Shown piece after piece: positions 47,754-57,752 of a DNA stretch of 64,000 nt. The first letter of the stretch is position 1. Every line of letters begins with the position of its first letter. Source of the stretch: Bacillota bacterium (GTDB taxonomy: Bacteria; Bacillota; Clostridia; Lachnospirales; Lachnospiraceae); assembly GCA_023415475.1 (NCBI GenBank), contig JAEZKL010000102.1, forward strand, positions 58,450 to 122,449, written 5' to 3'. Under the pieces are notes generated by a model. It had not been told where the DNA came from. It saw only the letters and a program-made list of their open reading frames with translations, and ran no database searches. The translations under genes were made by a program, and so were the position numbers.

Positions 47754-48506
47754 ATGAGACGAATATTAACAAGAGAAGAATGGAGCAGGAGAAGGCGTAG
47801 AAATAAAATCATTTTGATTTTTATCATTGCCATACTGACTCTAGCCATACTGGTGATGACAGTATTAATCACCTACAGAGTTGTTCAAAGGGACAATATT
47901 TCCAATCAAGGCTTAATCCATGATATTAAGGACGATTTTCTTGGCAGTAATTGGGATGGGATAGCCGCAATCGAAGGGCAGCTTTCGAACGGAGTGGAGA
48001 TTAGTAGTGAGTATCTGACGCCGAACGAATATTCCAGACCAAAGACTCCGCTGAAGGATATCAATTCCATTGTGATTCACTATACGGCCAACCCAGGTAC
48101 CACAGCCGCGAATAACCGCAGTTATTTTGAGGGTCTTGCTAAGAAACATACAACCTATGCCAGCAGTCATTATATCATCGGCCTTGAGGGAGAAATAATT
48201 CAATGTATACCACTGAATGAGATTGCCTTTGCTTCTAATAATCGTAATGATGATACATTATCGATTGAATGCTGCCATGAGGATGAGACAGGTAGATTTA
48301 ATGAGGCAACCTATGCTTCCCTGGTATCTCTGACCGCGGCATTGTGTATTGAGTTTGACTTAGGGGAAGAGGATATCATTAGACATTATGATGTGACTGA
48401 GAAGCTATGTCCGTTATATTATGTGGAGCATGAGGATGAGTGGTACGAATTCCGAAAGGAAGTTATGGTGAAGGTAGAAGAATTAAAGACGATTACGCAC
48501 AAATAA
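47754..48506 (+). CDS. membrane-anchored peptidoglycan amidase (amidase_2/PGRP fold)
   Basis: N-acetylmuramoyl-L-alanine amidase, 250 aa. A basic cytoplasmic N-terminus is followed by a membrane anchor at about 20-44 and a linker, then the amidase_2 domain. The zinc-binding His residues are in VIHYTANPG and IRHYDVTEKLCP, with SSHYIIG between. It acts outside the membrane on wall peptides and may be a sporulation or wall-turnover enzyme (inference). It is 8 nt after the phosphotransferase gene. Confidence 0.9.
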   Translation: MRRILTREEWSRRRRRNKIILIFIIAILTLAILVMTVLITYRVVQRDNISNQGLIHDIKDDFLGSNWDGIAAIEGQLSNGVEISSEYLTPNEYSRPKTPLKDINSIVIHYTANPGTTAANNRSYFEGLAKKHTTYASSHYIIGLEGEIIQCIPLNEIAFASNNRNDDTLSIECCHEDETGRFNEATYASLVSLTAALCIEFDLGEEDIIRHYDVTEKLCPLYYVEHEDEWYEFRKEVMVKVEELKTITHK

Positions 48507-48508
48507 GA

Positions 48509-48556
48509 AGACAAGGACGACCTGTACGTAATATACACGTTGTCCTTGTCTGTTTT
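48509..48556 (+). terminator. intrinsic terminator after the amidase gene
   Basis: AGACAAGGAC at 48509-48518 pairs with GTCCTTGTCT at 48542-48551, followed by GTTTTAT. Confidence 0.75.
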
Positions 48557-48587
48557 ATCATAAGGAAAGCACGTCAATCCTTAATGC

Positions 48588-49067
48588 TTAAAGTGAAATC
48601 TTTATATCCTTACCGATTGGAGTATATTGTCTGTATTTGACATTCGCGGAATCTAGCATACGTTTGGCAGCGACAACCGGATCGGTTGCTGCATACTTAT
48701 CGCTCATATAGATGATTTCAGAGATTCCCTTCTGAATAATCGCTTTGGTGCACTCATTGCAGGGGAATAGGGTAGTATATAGCTTTGCCCCCTTCATATA
48801 AATTCCGGTGTAATTCAGGATAGCATTGAATTCGGCATGGCATACGTAATAATACTTTGTATCGAGATTGGAACCTTCCCGTTCCCACGGAAATTCATCG
48901 TCAGAGCAACCCATCGGCATTCCGTTATAACCTACGGAGAGAATCTTATTATCCTCGCTGACGATACAGGCACCGACACTGGTGCTGGGATCCTTACTAC
49001 GCTCAGTGGATAGTAGTGCAATGCCCATAAAGTATTCATCCCATTTTAAATAATCCTGCTTTTTCAT
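48588..49067 (-). CDS. comEB: dCMP/cytidine deaminase family protein
   Basis: Zinc-dependent deaminase, 159 aa, most like ComEB-type dCMP deaminases, which make dUMP for ThyA. The zinc and catalytic motifs are HAEFNAI and PCNECTKAI. SVGYNGMPMGCSD is the usual substrate-loop region. The start is ATG 49067, after GAAAGGA, rather than the in-frame ATG at 49097. It follows pyk on the same strand, 220 nt away beyond a terminator. Confidence 0.93.
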   Translation of the reverse strand: MKKQDYLKWDEYFMGIALLSTERSKDPSTSVGACIVSEDNKILSVGYNGMPMGCSDDEFPWEREGSNLDTKYYYVCHAEFNAILNYTGIYMKGAKLYTTLFPCNECTKAIIQKGISEIIYMSDKYAATDPVVAAKRMLDSANVKYRQYTPIGKDIKISL

Positions 49068-49214
49068 CTGTTGATTCCTTTCTATGATATGTTGCATTAC
49101 GCTAACTGCCCCTATGGTCTTTTTAGGTTTTGGTTTTACAGTGCCCAGGAGAAGTTTAACATTAAATGTATATTATCATAGATGCAATACTCTATGCAAC
49201 TATTAATCACAAAG

Positions 49215-49257
49215 AAGGGGCACTGCATGACTTGTTTTACGCAAGCATCAGTGCCCT
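49215..49257 (-). terminator. intrinsic terminator after pyk
   Basis: On the minus strand AGGGCACTG and CAGTGCCCCT pair (49215-49223 with 49248-49257), with an inner GCTTG/CAAG(T) stem, followed by TCTTTG. Confidence 0.65.
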
Positions 49258-49289
49258 CATACTAGTATGCCCAGTGGGCACACGACGGT

Positions 49290-50717
49290 TTAGTACTTAC
49301 TTCCTGCAATCTGAACCTTTAGAAGATTCGTTGTTCCGGAGGTTCCCAGAGGAATACCGGCTGTCAGTACGGTTATATCGCCGTCCTGCAGATAACCTGC
49401 ATCCTCAACGGCTTGAATTGCATGATCGAATAATTCGAAGGTATCATGTTCCACTGCAATCAATAATGGAGTTACACCCCAAGCCATGTTCAGCTGTCTG
49501 CAAACAATAGGGTCCGTTGTGCAGCCAAGAATCTGGCATTCCGGGCGATAACGGGATATCATACGGGCTGTCTTGCCGGAGGTAGTAACCGTAATGATCA
49601 TCTTCGCATTTAAGTCATGAGCGGTTGTTACCGTTGCACGGGAAATCGCATCGGTGATATCCGGAAGCTGGCAGGCTTCAAGCATACGGAAACGTTTCTT
49701 ATAATCAATATCAGCCTCGGCACGTATAGCGATCTTAACCATAGTTTTCAGGGCTTCTACCGGGTATAATCCGGCTGCAGTCTCACCGGAAAGCATGATA
49801 GCACTGGTTCCGTCGTAAATTGCATTTGCTACGTCAGTGGTCTCCGCTCTGGTGGGTCTGGGATTCTTGATCATGGAATCCAGCATCTGTGTTGCGGTAA
49901 TTACCTGCTTACCGGCATTGTATACCTTCTTAATAATCATTTTCTGAAGAACCGGAACTTCTTCATATGGAATCTCAACACCCATATCACCACGGGCAAT
50001 CATGATACCATCGGATAACTCAATGATTTCATCAATATGTTCTACACCTTGATAATTCTCAATTTTAGCGATAATTTTTGTCTGGGAATTATGCTTATTC
50101 AGCATCTTACGGATTTCCTTAATATCTTCGGCGGTACGAACGAAGGAAGCAGCAATAAAATCATAATTATGCTTGATGCCAAAGAGAATATCCTCCCGGT
50201 CCTTGTCACTGATAAAGGGCATGGATAGATGAATACCCGGTACGTTAACTCCTTTTTTATTGGAGATGATGCCACAGTTCTTTACCTTGCAGATAATATC
50301 GGTAGCTGTGACATCGGTTACAGTCATTTCAACCAGACCATCATCGATTAGGATGGTGGCACCAACCTCAATATCATAGATTAGATTGGGATAACTGATG
50401 GATACTATGGATTCGTTACCTTCCACTTTTCTTGAGGTTAGGGTGAAGGTCTGACCCTCCTTTAGTTGTATTTTCATATCATCCTTAAAGGTACCGATAC
50501 GAATCTCCGGACCCTTTGTATCAAGTAAAGTAGCAACGGGGATATTCAATTCCTTGCGCAGCTTCTCAATTTTCTTCAATCGTCCAAGATGCTCTTCATG
50601 ATTTGCATGAGAGAAATTAAACCGGGCAACATCCATTCCTGCTAAGATTAGTTCCTTTAATACATTATCGTTATCAGTGGAAGGACCCAGGGTGCAAATA
50701 ATCTTTGTTTTTCTCAT
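49290..50717 (-). CDS. pyk: pyruvate kinase
   Basis: Makes pyruvate and ATP from PEP and ADP, 475 aa. It starts MRKTKIICTLGPSTDN. The active site includes the Lys and metal ligands in IIAKIENYQGVEHIDEI, with TATQMLDSMIKNPRPTRAE downstream. It lacks the extra C-terminal PEP-utiliser domain found in Bacillus enzymes. GGAGG lies 5 nt before the ATG at 50717, so longer in-frame starts are rejected. Together with ppdK at the window end, the cell has two routes between PEP and pyruvate. Confidence 0.97.
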   Translation of the reverse strand: MRKTKIICTLGPSTDNDNVLKELILAGMDVARFNFSHANHEEHLGRLKKIEKLRKELNIPVATLLDTKGPEIRIGTFKDDMKIQLKEGQTFTLTSRKVEGNESIVSISYPNLIYDIEVGATILIDDGLVEMTVTDVTATDIICKVKNCGIISNKKGVNVPGIHLSMPFISDKDREDILFGIKHNYDFIAASFVRTAEDIKEIRKMLNKHNSQTKIIAKIENYQGVEHIDEIIELSDGIMIARGDMGVEIPYEEVPVLQKMIIKKVYNAGKQVITATQMLDSMIKNPRPTRAETTDVANAIYDGTSAIMLSGETAAGLYPVEALKTMVKIAIRAEADIDYKKRFRMLEACQLPDITDAISRATVTTAHDLNAKMIITVTTSGKTARMISRYRPECQILGCTTDPIVCRQLNMAWGVTPLLIAVEHDTFELFDHAIQAVEDAGYLQDGDITVLTAGIPLGTSGTTNLLKVQIAGSKY

Positions 50718-50946
50718 AATTACCTCCATTCTTGCACTTCTATTCGTGCAGCTAAGTTTATACCGAGACTTCGTAAGGTATAAGCTTCTTAAGTTATGAT
50801 TTAACACAATTTTAGCATGCCTGCCCTTTGTGTTAGTTTATGCTAATGCATCTTTGATGCAGCTAAAAAGATTTTGATTATAGAAATTCTTTATTCACAC
50901 TAATCATTCGTGCTAAAGCACCGCGAATGTATGCCGATTGATACTG

Positions 50947-51618
50947 TTACAATTTTAAACCCTTGTTTTTTCGGTATTTAATGCCTGAATGCTGCCTTTT
51001 CACAAGATATACGGTCAAAAACAGAAGGCTCATTAAAACCACAAGTACAATAATCATTATGGCACAATGCAAGAAGAAGGTATCTGGAAGAATTGTGATG
51101 ACCGGATCCGTAGCTGGATCAAAGAGCCAATAATCATTATTAAAGAAAAGCTTATGAAATAGTACAAAAGCGCGGTCAAAGTCAAGGGAAAGCGACAAGG
51201 CAAGTAATAACGGGAGGACAATTGCCGTAACAGCTGATACGAGCAGATAACTGAAATCATTATTTTTATGCTTTTGTATTATTATAATAATTCCGAATGC
51301 CAGTGTAATAGCACCCAGAATATAAAAACCGGTAAAGATGTTCTTTACTTCTGTAAAATGGAATAATCCGCTCTCGGAAGCCGCCAGGGTAGGAAACTTT
51401 AGGTCGCCTTTAAAAAAAGGAGAAGAATAATCGATTAAGGCATCATAATTCTCTCGGATTACCTCATTGGTGTATCCAGAGTTTTCTCCGATATTCAGAT
51501 GATTGATATCAAAGTAATATAGGGGTCTAAAATTTATTGTGGTCACAACAGCAATGCTGATGAATAATAGCGTAAATAAAACTCCAATCAATAAATCGGT
51601 TATTTTAAACCGTCTCAT
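50947..51618 (-). CDS. DUF1461 (TIGR01906) membrane protein
   Basis: Integral membrane protein, 223 aa. The first helix is at about 9-31. An outside loop carries the family signature with YYFDINHLN and GLFHFTEVKNIF, then come three more helices at about 110-133, 138-162 and 188-212. The family is widespread in Firmicutes and has no established function. The start is ATG 51618, with GGAGG 5 nt upstream. Its promoter lies in the divergent gap to purH. Confidence 0.85.
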   Translation of the reverse strand: MRRFKITDLLIGVLFTLLFISIAVVTTINFRPLYYFDINHLNIGENSGYTNEVIRENYDALIDYSSPFFKGDLKFPTLAASESGLFHFTEVKNIFTGFYILGAITLAFGIIIIIQKHKNNDFSYLLVSAVTAIVLPLLLALSLSLDFDRAFVLFHKLFFNNDYWLFDPATDPVITILPDTFFLHCAIMIIVLVVLMSLLFLTVYLVKRQHSGIKYRKNKGLKL

Positions 51619-51666
51619 ACATGCCTCCGTATATGTGAATAGGTGTGCCAATTAAGTTCCAAACGC

Positions 51667-51695
51667 ATTATAGTATAATTTAAAACCGAATGCAA
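51667..51695 (-). promoter_or_regulatory. promoter of the DUF1461 gene
   Basis: On the minus strand TTGCAT (51690-51695), a 17-bp spacer and TATAAT (51667-51672). Confidence 0.7.
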
Positions 51696-51977
51696 CTCTA
51701 ATCTTTTTCTTTATCTATAAGCAATAACGATAAAATACATTAGTATTTATGAATTGAATTCGCTGGCTTCTTAGTGTAATATTTTGATATAAACTAAAAA
51801 TACGATGCCAGAAGTAGCTTTTGATAAACCGGATATAGATATAATAAGTATATCATACGATGTCTAACATGTCTGCCTTTTAAAGGTGAAAATTGCCATT
51901 TATTTTACACTAATCCAACATGCTGCCTAGACACCGCGAATTTGGGCGGTAGCACAAATTTACCGATTGAAAAATCT
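51696..51977. other. divergent gap before purH
   Basis: No coding signal. Small inverted words (CTGGC...GCCAG around 51763-51812) are present. A stretch at 51906-51970 shares several words (ACACTAATC, CACCGCGAAT, CCGATTGA) with 50896-50942, suggesting a decayed repeat. No riboswitch was recognised. Confidence 0.35.
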
Positions 51978-52005
51978 TTGATATTTCAATCTAACATGCT
52001 ATAGT
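51978..52005 (+). promoter_or_regulatory. purH promoter
   Basis: TTGATA at 51978-51983, a 16-bp spacer and TATAGT at 52000-52005. Confidence 0.55.
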
Positions 52006-52062
52006 ATCGGTTTTATCGTAGCATACTTATACAATGATACAGGTCGGAAAAGGAGAGAGAGC

Positions 52063-53616
52063 ATGAGAGCATTAATCAGCGTATCGGACAAAACAGGAAT
52101 TGTAGAGCTCGCGAAGGAATTCGTGTCCTTGGGAATTGAGATCATTTCTACAGGGGGAACCTATGGTAAATTGAAGGAAGCGGGAGTTCCTGCGATTGAG
52201 GTTTCTGAGCTCACAGGCTTTCCGGAATGCCTGGACGGACGTGTAAAGACCCTGCATCCTGCCGTTCATGCAGGCTTACTGGCTATGAGAAGCAATCCAT
52301 CTCATATGAAACAGCTGGCTGATCTGAATGTTGAGACGATAGATTTTGTAGTGGTTAATCTTTATCCTTTTAAGGCTACCATATTGAAGGATCATGTGAC
52401 CCGTGAGGAAGCGGTTGAGAATATTGATATTGGTGGGCCTACCATGCTTCGTTCCGCAGCAAAGAATTATCAGGATGTTACAGTCGTTGTAGACCCCGGA
52501 GATTATGAGAAGGTTCTATCCGAGCTTAAGGAAAAGAAGGAGGTATCCCTAGATACCAAGTTCTATCTGATGCAGAAGGTATTTATGCACACCTCCTCTT
52601 ATGATACTTTAATTGCGGATTACCTGAAAAAGCAGAGAAACGACATTTCTTTCCCGGAGACTTTGACCTTGACCTTTGAAAAGGTGCAGGATATGAGATA
52701 TGGTGAGAATCCTCATCAATCAGCAGCCTTCTATCGTGAAATAGGTAAGAAGAAGGGATCCCTCACCGATGCGGTTCAATTAAATGGGAAAGAATTATCC
52801 TTTAATAATATTAATGATACCAACGGAGCCTTGGAGCTTTTAAAGGAATTCACCGAGCCTACTGTGGTTGCCTGTAAGCATGGTAATCCTTGCGGCGTGG
52901 GAAGTGCCGATCATATCACAGATGCCTGGAAGAAGGCATTTGAGGCTGACAAGACCTCAATCTTCGGTGGTATCGTAGTAACTAACCGTGAGGTAACGCT
53001 TGCGATGGCAGAGGAGATGAAGACGATCTTCTTAGAGGTGGTTGTGGCTCCCTCCTACGAGGAGAAGGCCTTAGAGCTTCTAAGGGAGAAGAAGAATATC
53101 CGTTTGATTGCTCTTCCAGGTATTGAAATACCACAGGACGAGAATGCCTATGATATGAAGAAGGTAAACGGAGGATTAATCGTACAGACAATAGATAGCA
53201 AAATATATAATGAGGACGAGCTTAGAGTGGTTACTGACCGTGCACCTTCTGCGAAGGAGATGGAGGATCTGAAGTTCGCCTGGCGGGTAGTTAAGTATGT
53301 TAAGTCTAACGGTATTGCGATAGCAAAGGATAAGCAGTCCATCGGTATCGGACCGGGACAGGTTAATCGTATCTGGGCGACAAAGCAATCGATTGAGCAT
53401 GCAGGAGAATTAATCGGCGAAGGTGTAACGGAGGGTGCGGTTCTTGCTTCCGATGCCTTCTTCCCCTTTGATGATTGCGTGGAAGCAGCACATCAGGCAG
53501 GGATTACGGCTATCATCCAGCCGGGTGGTGCAGGCAGGGATGAAGATTCTATTAAGAAATGCAATGAGTACGGTATAGCGATGATATTTACGGGAATGAG
53601 ACACTTTAAGCATTAG
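52063..53616 (+). CDS. purH: bifunctional AICAR transformylase/IMP cyclohydrolase
   Basis: Carries out the last two steps of IMP synthesis, 517 aa. The N-terminal cyclohydrolase (about 1-195) has [30 protein letters not shown] and [16 protein letters not shown]. The C-terminal transformylase has [14 protein letters not shown], the Lys-His pair in ACKHGNPCG, and ends in [14 protein letters not shown] and [10 protein letters not shown]. The length is standard. AAAGGAGAG precedes the ATG. It stands alone rather than in a pur operon. Confidence 0.98.
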   Translation: MRALISVSDKTGIVELAKEFVSLGIEIISTGGTYGKLKEAGVPAIEVSELTGFPECLDGRVKTLHPAVHAGLLAMRSNPSHMKQLADLNVETIDFVVVNLYPFKATILKDHVTREEAVENIDIGGPTMLRSAAKNYQDVTVVVDPGDYEKVLSELKEKKEVSLDTKFYLMQKVFMHTSSYDTLIADYLKKQRNDISFPETLTLTFEKVQDMRYGENPHQSAAFYREIGKKKGSLTDAVQLNGKELSFNNINDTNGALELLKEFTEPTVVACKHGNPCGVGSADHITDAWKKAFEADKTSIFGGIVVTNREVTLAMAEEMKTIFLEVVVAPSYEEKALELLREKKNIRLIALPGIEIPQDENAYDMKKVNGGLIVQTIDSKIYNEDELRVVTDRAPSAKEMEDLKFAWRVVKYVKSNGIAIAKDKQSIGIGPGQVNRIWATKQSIEHAGELIGEGVTEGAVLASDAFFPFDDCVEAAHQAGITAIIQPGGAGRDEDSIKKCNEYGIAMIFTGMRHFKH

Positions 53617-53690
53617 AAGTAATATGCTATCAATTTGCTAAATTCTTTTTATAATAGCTCTCTTTTTAGTAGCACTACAAGGGCGGTAAT

Positions 53691-53712
53691 AAGTCCGGTC
53701 TGCGGACTTTTA
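53691..53712 (+). terminator. terminator after purH
   Basis: AAGTCC at 53691-53696 pairs with GGACTT at 53704-53709, followed by TTAT. Confidence 0.55.
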
Positions 53713-53720
53713 TCGTCCGA

Positions 53721-53770
53721 ACCAAAAAAGGATTAGAAATTGTGATATCAATTTCTAATCCTTTTTTGGT
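53721..53770. terminator. 22-bp perfect hairpin, bidirectional terminator
   Basis: The arms 53721-53742 and 53749-53770 are perfectly complementary (ACCAAAAAAGGATTAG... reversed) with a 6-nt loop. A-runs on one side and T-runs on the other make it work in both directions, between convergent purH and csp. Confidence 0.88.
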
Positions 53771-53873
53771 TTTGTTAACGAAAGAAGTCTTCTCGATGCT
53801 TATGTTACAACCCATCCTATTATAACTTTATAAATATGTACCCATATATATAAAAATTACGTTTGGTCTTTGA

Positions 53874-54074
53874 TTATAACCTGGTTACGTTGGCAGCCTG
53901 AGGACCCTTATCGCCCTTTACTACTTCAAAGCTAACCTTTTCTCCCTCTTCAAGAACCTTGAAGCCGTCCATCTGAAGTGCAGAAAAATGTACAAATACG
54001 TCATTTCCCTCTTCGTCAGAAATAAATCCAAACCCCTTCTTCGCGTTAAACCACTTAACTGTACCTGTCTTCAT
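53874..54074 (-). CDS. cspA: cold shock protein
   Basis: Single cold-shock domain, 66 aa, an RNA chaperone binding single-stranded RNA and DNA. The RNP1-like [11 protein letters not shown] and RNP2-like VFVHFSALQ are intact. It begins [14 protein letters not shown] and ends [10 protein letters not shown], which is full length. AGGAGG precedes the ATG. Which csp paralogue it is cannot be told. Confidence 0.97.
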   Translation of the reverse strand: MKTGTVKWFNAKKGFGFISDEEGNDVFVHFSALQMDGFKVLEEGEKVSFEVVKGDKGPQAANVTRL

Positions 54075-54132
54075 AAATTCCTCCTAAAACATAAAATATT
54101 TGCCATTACCACTATTAGTAACGATAGTATAA

Positions 54133-54160
54133 ATTTAACATAAAATTGAAAAAATGTCAA
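54133..54160 (-). promoter_or_regulatory. candidate csp promoter
   Basis: On the minus strand TTGACA (54155-54160), a 16-bp spacer and TTAAAT (54133-54138). This gives a leader of about 50 nt. Confidence 0.45.
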
Positions 54161-54345
54161 ACAAGGTTTGTTGAAATATGTAATATTTTAAATTATTCAT
54201 CGTATATTTATTAATTGTTTGTTCGAATGCTACAAATTTCTATTAGATAGTAATAATTAATATTAATTATAAACAATGAAATATAGAATGAGACAGGTTA
54301 TAAAATGTAAATCTATGAATACTTATTACAATGATAGTGTGAAAA

Positions 54346-54480
54346 AAGGATTTTATAAAACAAAAATCCTTGGGAAGAACTGCGAAGTTTGCCCATTGGA
54401 GCAAACTCCTTGTTCTTCCGGTTTTTGAGATATTTCTTCCGGGTTCCCGGCTGCACCAAAGATGCAGCATGAGATGTTAG
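54346..54480. repeat. dispersed two-hairpin element, copy 2
   Basis: First hairpin: AAGGATTTT and AAAATCCTT (54346-54371). Second hairpin: GAAGAAC (54374-54380) and GTTCTTC (54412-54418), enclosing GTTTGCCCATTGGAGCAAAC. A second TTCTTCCGGGTT follows at 54434. The rest of the 588-nt csp-to-protease gap shows no gene. Confidence 0.75.
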
Positions 54481-54662
54481 TATGGAAAAATGGTTTCGTA
54501 AGAAATGACAAATAATATATTTTGTGTTATTATGAATAAGCAACTACTATAAATTACCATACTAATGCTTAATAAAAGCGAGTTTTTGCAGATAATACAG
54601 CACATGTGCGAGTAGGCACAAATAGGAAACTGCAGTACTATATGGCATGAATGGAGGCAATT

Positions 54663-57602
54663 ATGAAATATAAAATTCCATCCTCATATGAATTCATACT
54701 TGAGGAAAAATTAGACGATATGAACGGTATCGGTTCATTGCTGGTTCATAAGAAAACCGGAGCTCGTATTGCGATTGTAGCGAACGATGACAATAATAAA
54801 GTATTTTCCATCGGATTTAGAACCCCTCCGGCGAACAGTACCGGTGTAGCACATATTATAGAGCATTCCGTACTATGCGGCTCCAAGCATTTCCCCGCAA
54901 AGGATCCCTTTGTTGAATTGGCGAAGGGTTCACTGAATACCTTTTTGAACGCTATGACCTATCCGGATAAGACGGTTTATCCGGTCGCCAGCATGAATGA
55001 TCAGGATTTTAAGAATCTGATGCATGTATATATGGATGCCGTACTATATCCGAACATCTATCAGAAAAAAGAGATTTTTCATCAAGAGGGTTGGCATTAT
55101 GATCTGGAGTCAGAGGAGGGCGAGTTAAAATACAACGGTGTTGTATATAACGAGATGAAGGGGGCCTTCTCTTCACCGGAATCCATGCTATATCGTATGA
55201 TTCAGAACTCTTTGTTCCCGGACACCCCTTACGGTGTAGAATCCGGAGGTGACCCGGACTTTATTCCGGAGCTGTCCTATGAAGAGTTTATCAATTTTCA
55301 TAAGACCTATTATCATCCCTCCAACAGCTATATCTATCTTTACGGAGATATGGATTTCGAAGAGAGATTAGTATGGCTGGATAAGGAATATCTTAACCAG
55401 TATAACAGGCTTGAGGTGGATTCTAAGGTCAAGCTTCAAAAGCCGTTTTCAAGCAGTCGAGAATTAGAGTCCTTCTATTCCCTCAGTGAAGAAGAGGAAG
55501 GAAAGGATAGTACCTACTTGAGCTATAATACAGTGATTGGTAACTCCTTGGATAAAGAGCTTGCATTAACCTTCCAGGTTCTGGATTATGTATTGCTTCA
55601 AGCTCCGGGAGCCCCTGTGAAGCAGGCATTATTAGATGCAAATATCGGCAAGGATATCCTTGGTGGCTTCGAGGATGAGATACTGCAGCCTACCTTTACG
55701 ATTATTGCCAAGAATTCCGAAGAGAATAAGAAGGATCAGTTTGTTTCAATTGTTCGTGATGTTCTGTCTAAATTAGTTGCGCAGGGGGTTGATGAGAAAT
55801 CCCTTCGGGCAGCGATTAATTATTACGAATTCAAATATAGAGAAGCGGATTATGGTCAGTTCCCGAAGGGACTGCTTTACGGTCTTCGTGCGATGAGCAG
55901 CTGGCTTCATGACGATCACAAGCCCTTCCTTCATATGAAGGATACCACAGGCTATGCCTTCCTGAAGGAGAAGATAGGAACGGGCTATTATGAGAAGGTA
56001 ATTAAGGAGTATTTCCTTCAGAATACTCATAATTCAATTGTGATTCTCAAACCCAAGTCCGGATTAAATGCGGAGAAGGAGGAGGAGCTGAAGAAGAAAT
56101 TAGCTGCCTATAAAGCAACTCTTACTAAGGAGGAGCTGCAGCGAATTATTCGCGAGACAAAGGACCTAGCAATTTTCCAAGAGACTCCTTCAACAAAGGA
56201 GGAGCTGGAAGCAATCCCGCTCTTGACTCGTGAGGATATCAAAAAGGAGATTGAACCTTTATATAATAAAGAAAATAAGATTGGTGATGTAAGGGTAATT
56301 CATCACAATATATATACCAACAAGATTGCTTATGTTAGGCTGCTCTTTCATGTAAAAGAAGTGCCGAAGGAGCTTTTACCTTATGCATCCTTATTGTCCT
56401 TCGTCCTGGGCTATGTTGATACGGATCATTACTCCTATCTTGACTTATCCAATGAGATAAATATTAATACCGGTGGTATCTCAGCCAATGTAAGAAGCTT
56501 CTCTGTCAAGGGCAGTACTGATCAATATCATCCCGTATTTGAGTTATCTACCAAGGTGTTATATGATAACCTTCACGAGGCGATCCGTTTGATTGGAGAG
56601 ATGCTATATCATACAAAACTCGAGGATAAAAAGAGGTTGAAGGAAATCGTTGATGAAATGAAGTCCAAGCTGCAGATGCATTTTAACTCTGCAGGTCATT
56701 CCGTTGCAGTGGATCGTGCGATGAGCTATTACTCTACTCATGGCCTATTTAAAGAAATAACGACAGGTATTACTTTTTATAAATTTATCGAGGACCTGGC
56801 AGAAAACTTTAGCGCAAAGGCGGATATAACGATCAGCAGGCTGAATGAGCTGTTAAAAATGATATTCACCAGAGAGAATCTGTTAGTCAGCGTAACAGCG
56901 GATGAGGAAGGCTATGACCGCTTTAGTGATAAGCTGGCAGACTTTATCGAAGGGCTTTGGCCAAAGGCGGATCAAGGCATATATGACGCATATGATACCT
57001 CAAGCTTAGAACCGAAATGCTTAAATGAGGGCTTCAAGACTGCCATGCAGGTGCAATACGTGGCAAGAGCAGGCAATTTTATAAAGGCAGGGTATGAATA
57101 TACCGGTGTTTTAAGAGTGCTCAAGACAATCTTAAGCTATGATTACCTATGGAATAATGTTCGTGTAAAGGGCGGTGCATACGGCTGTATGTGCGGGTTC
57201 TCCGGTGTGGACGGGGATGCGTATTTCACCTCTTATCGTGATCCTAACCTAAAAGAAACCAATCTAATTTATGAAAAGGCAGCAGATTATATCGAGCATT
57301 TTACTGCGGAGGAACGTGATATAACGAAATATATCATCGGTACCTTCAGTTCCCTGGATACACCGCTAACACCGCAGGCCAAAGGAAAGCGGTCCTTAAG
57401 TATGTATCTTGGCGGTGTTACTGAGGAGGATCTTCAGAAGGAAAGAAGACAGGTCCTGGGTGTGACCATAGAAGATATTCGTGGCTGTCATAAGTATATA
57501 ACGGCGATGCTTAATGCGGGTAATATCTGCGTAATCGGTAATGAAGGTAAGATCAATGAGAATAAAGAGATGTTTAAGGAAGTTAAGAATCTAATGAAAT
57601 AG
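54663..57602 (+). CDS. M16C zinc metalloprotease, PreP/falcilysin type
   Basis: Large peptidase, 979 aa, made of two homologous halves that enclose and degrade peptides. The inverted zinc motif is His64-I-I-Glu67-His68, with the third ligand Glu in YNEMKGAFSSPE downstream. The M16C-associated region lies centrally, and the C-terminal half has VRVKGGAYGCMCGFSG for substrate binding. There is no signal peptide, so it is cytoplasmic. GGAGG at 54653-54657 favours the ATG at 54663 over that at 54651. Confidence 0.94.
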   Translation: MKYKIPSSYEFILEEKLDDMNGIGSLLVHKKTGARIAIVANDDNNKVFSIGFRTPPANSTGVAHIIEHSVLCGSKHFPAKDPFVELAKGSLNTFLNAMTYPDKTVYPVASMNDQDFKNLMHVYMDAVLYPNIYQKKEIFHQEGWHYDLESEEGELKYNGVVYNEMKGAFSSPESMLYRMIQNSLFPDTPYGVESGGDPDFIPELSYEEFINFHKTYYHPSNSYIYLYGDMDFEERLVWLDKEYLNQYNRLEVDSKVKLQKPFSSSRELESFYSLSEEEEGKDSTYLSYNTVIGNSLDKELALTFQVLDYVLLQAPGAPVKQALLDANIGKDILGGFEDEILQPTFTIIAKNSEENKKDQFVSIVRDVLSKLVAQGVDEKSLRAAINYYEFKYREADYGQFPKGLLYGLRAMSSWLHDDHKPFLHMKDTTGYAFLKEKIGTGYYEKVIKEYFLQNTHNSIVILKPKSGLNAEKEEELKKKLAAYKATLTKEELQRIIRETKDLAIFQETPSTKEELEAIPLLTREDIKKEIEPLYNKENKIGDVRVIHHNIYTNKIAYVRLLFHVKEVPKELLPYASLLSFVLGYVDTDHYSYLDLSNEININTGGISANVRSFSVKGSTDQYHPVFELSTKVLYDNLHEAIRLIGEMLYHTKLEDKKRLKEIVDEMKSKLQMHFNSAGHSVAVDRAMSYYSTHGLFKEITTGITFYKFIEDLAENFSAKADITISRLNELLKMIFTRENLLVSVTADEEGYDRFSDKLADFIEGLWPKADQGIYDAYDTSSLEPKCLNEGFKTAMQVQYVARAGNFIKAGYEYTGVLRVLKTILSYDYLWNNVRVKGGAYGCMCGFSGVDGDAYFTSYRDPNLKETNLIYEKAADYIEHFTAEERDITKYIIGTFSSLDTPLTPQAKGKRSLSMYLGGVTEEDLQKERRQVLGVTIEDIRGCHKYITAMLNAGNICVIGNEGKINENKEMFKEVKNLMK

Positions 57603-57664
57603 TAAAATACAGAATGCGAAGAATTTCATAATGTATCCGGACACATAGATAGTCATGATTGATG

Positions 57665-57690
57665 CGAAGTGTCAGCAAGCTGACACTTCG
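57665..57690 (+). terminator. hairpin after the M16C gene
   Basis: CGAAGTGTCAGC at 57665-57676 pairs perfectly with GCTGACACTTCG at 57679-57690. It has a very tight loop and only a short T-run. Confidence 0.6.
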
Positions 57691-57752
57691 TTATGCAGTA
57701 GGATAAGAATGCATAGGCTAAGAGGATACAAACAGAAAGGGATAGGTATTAC

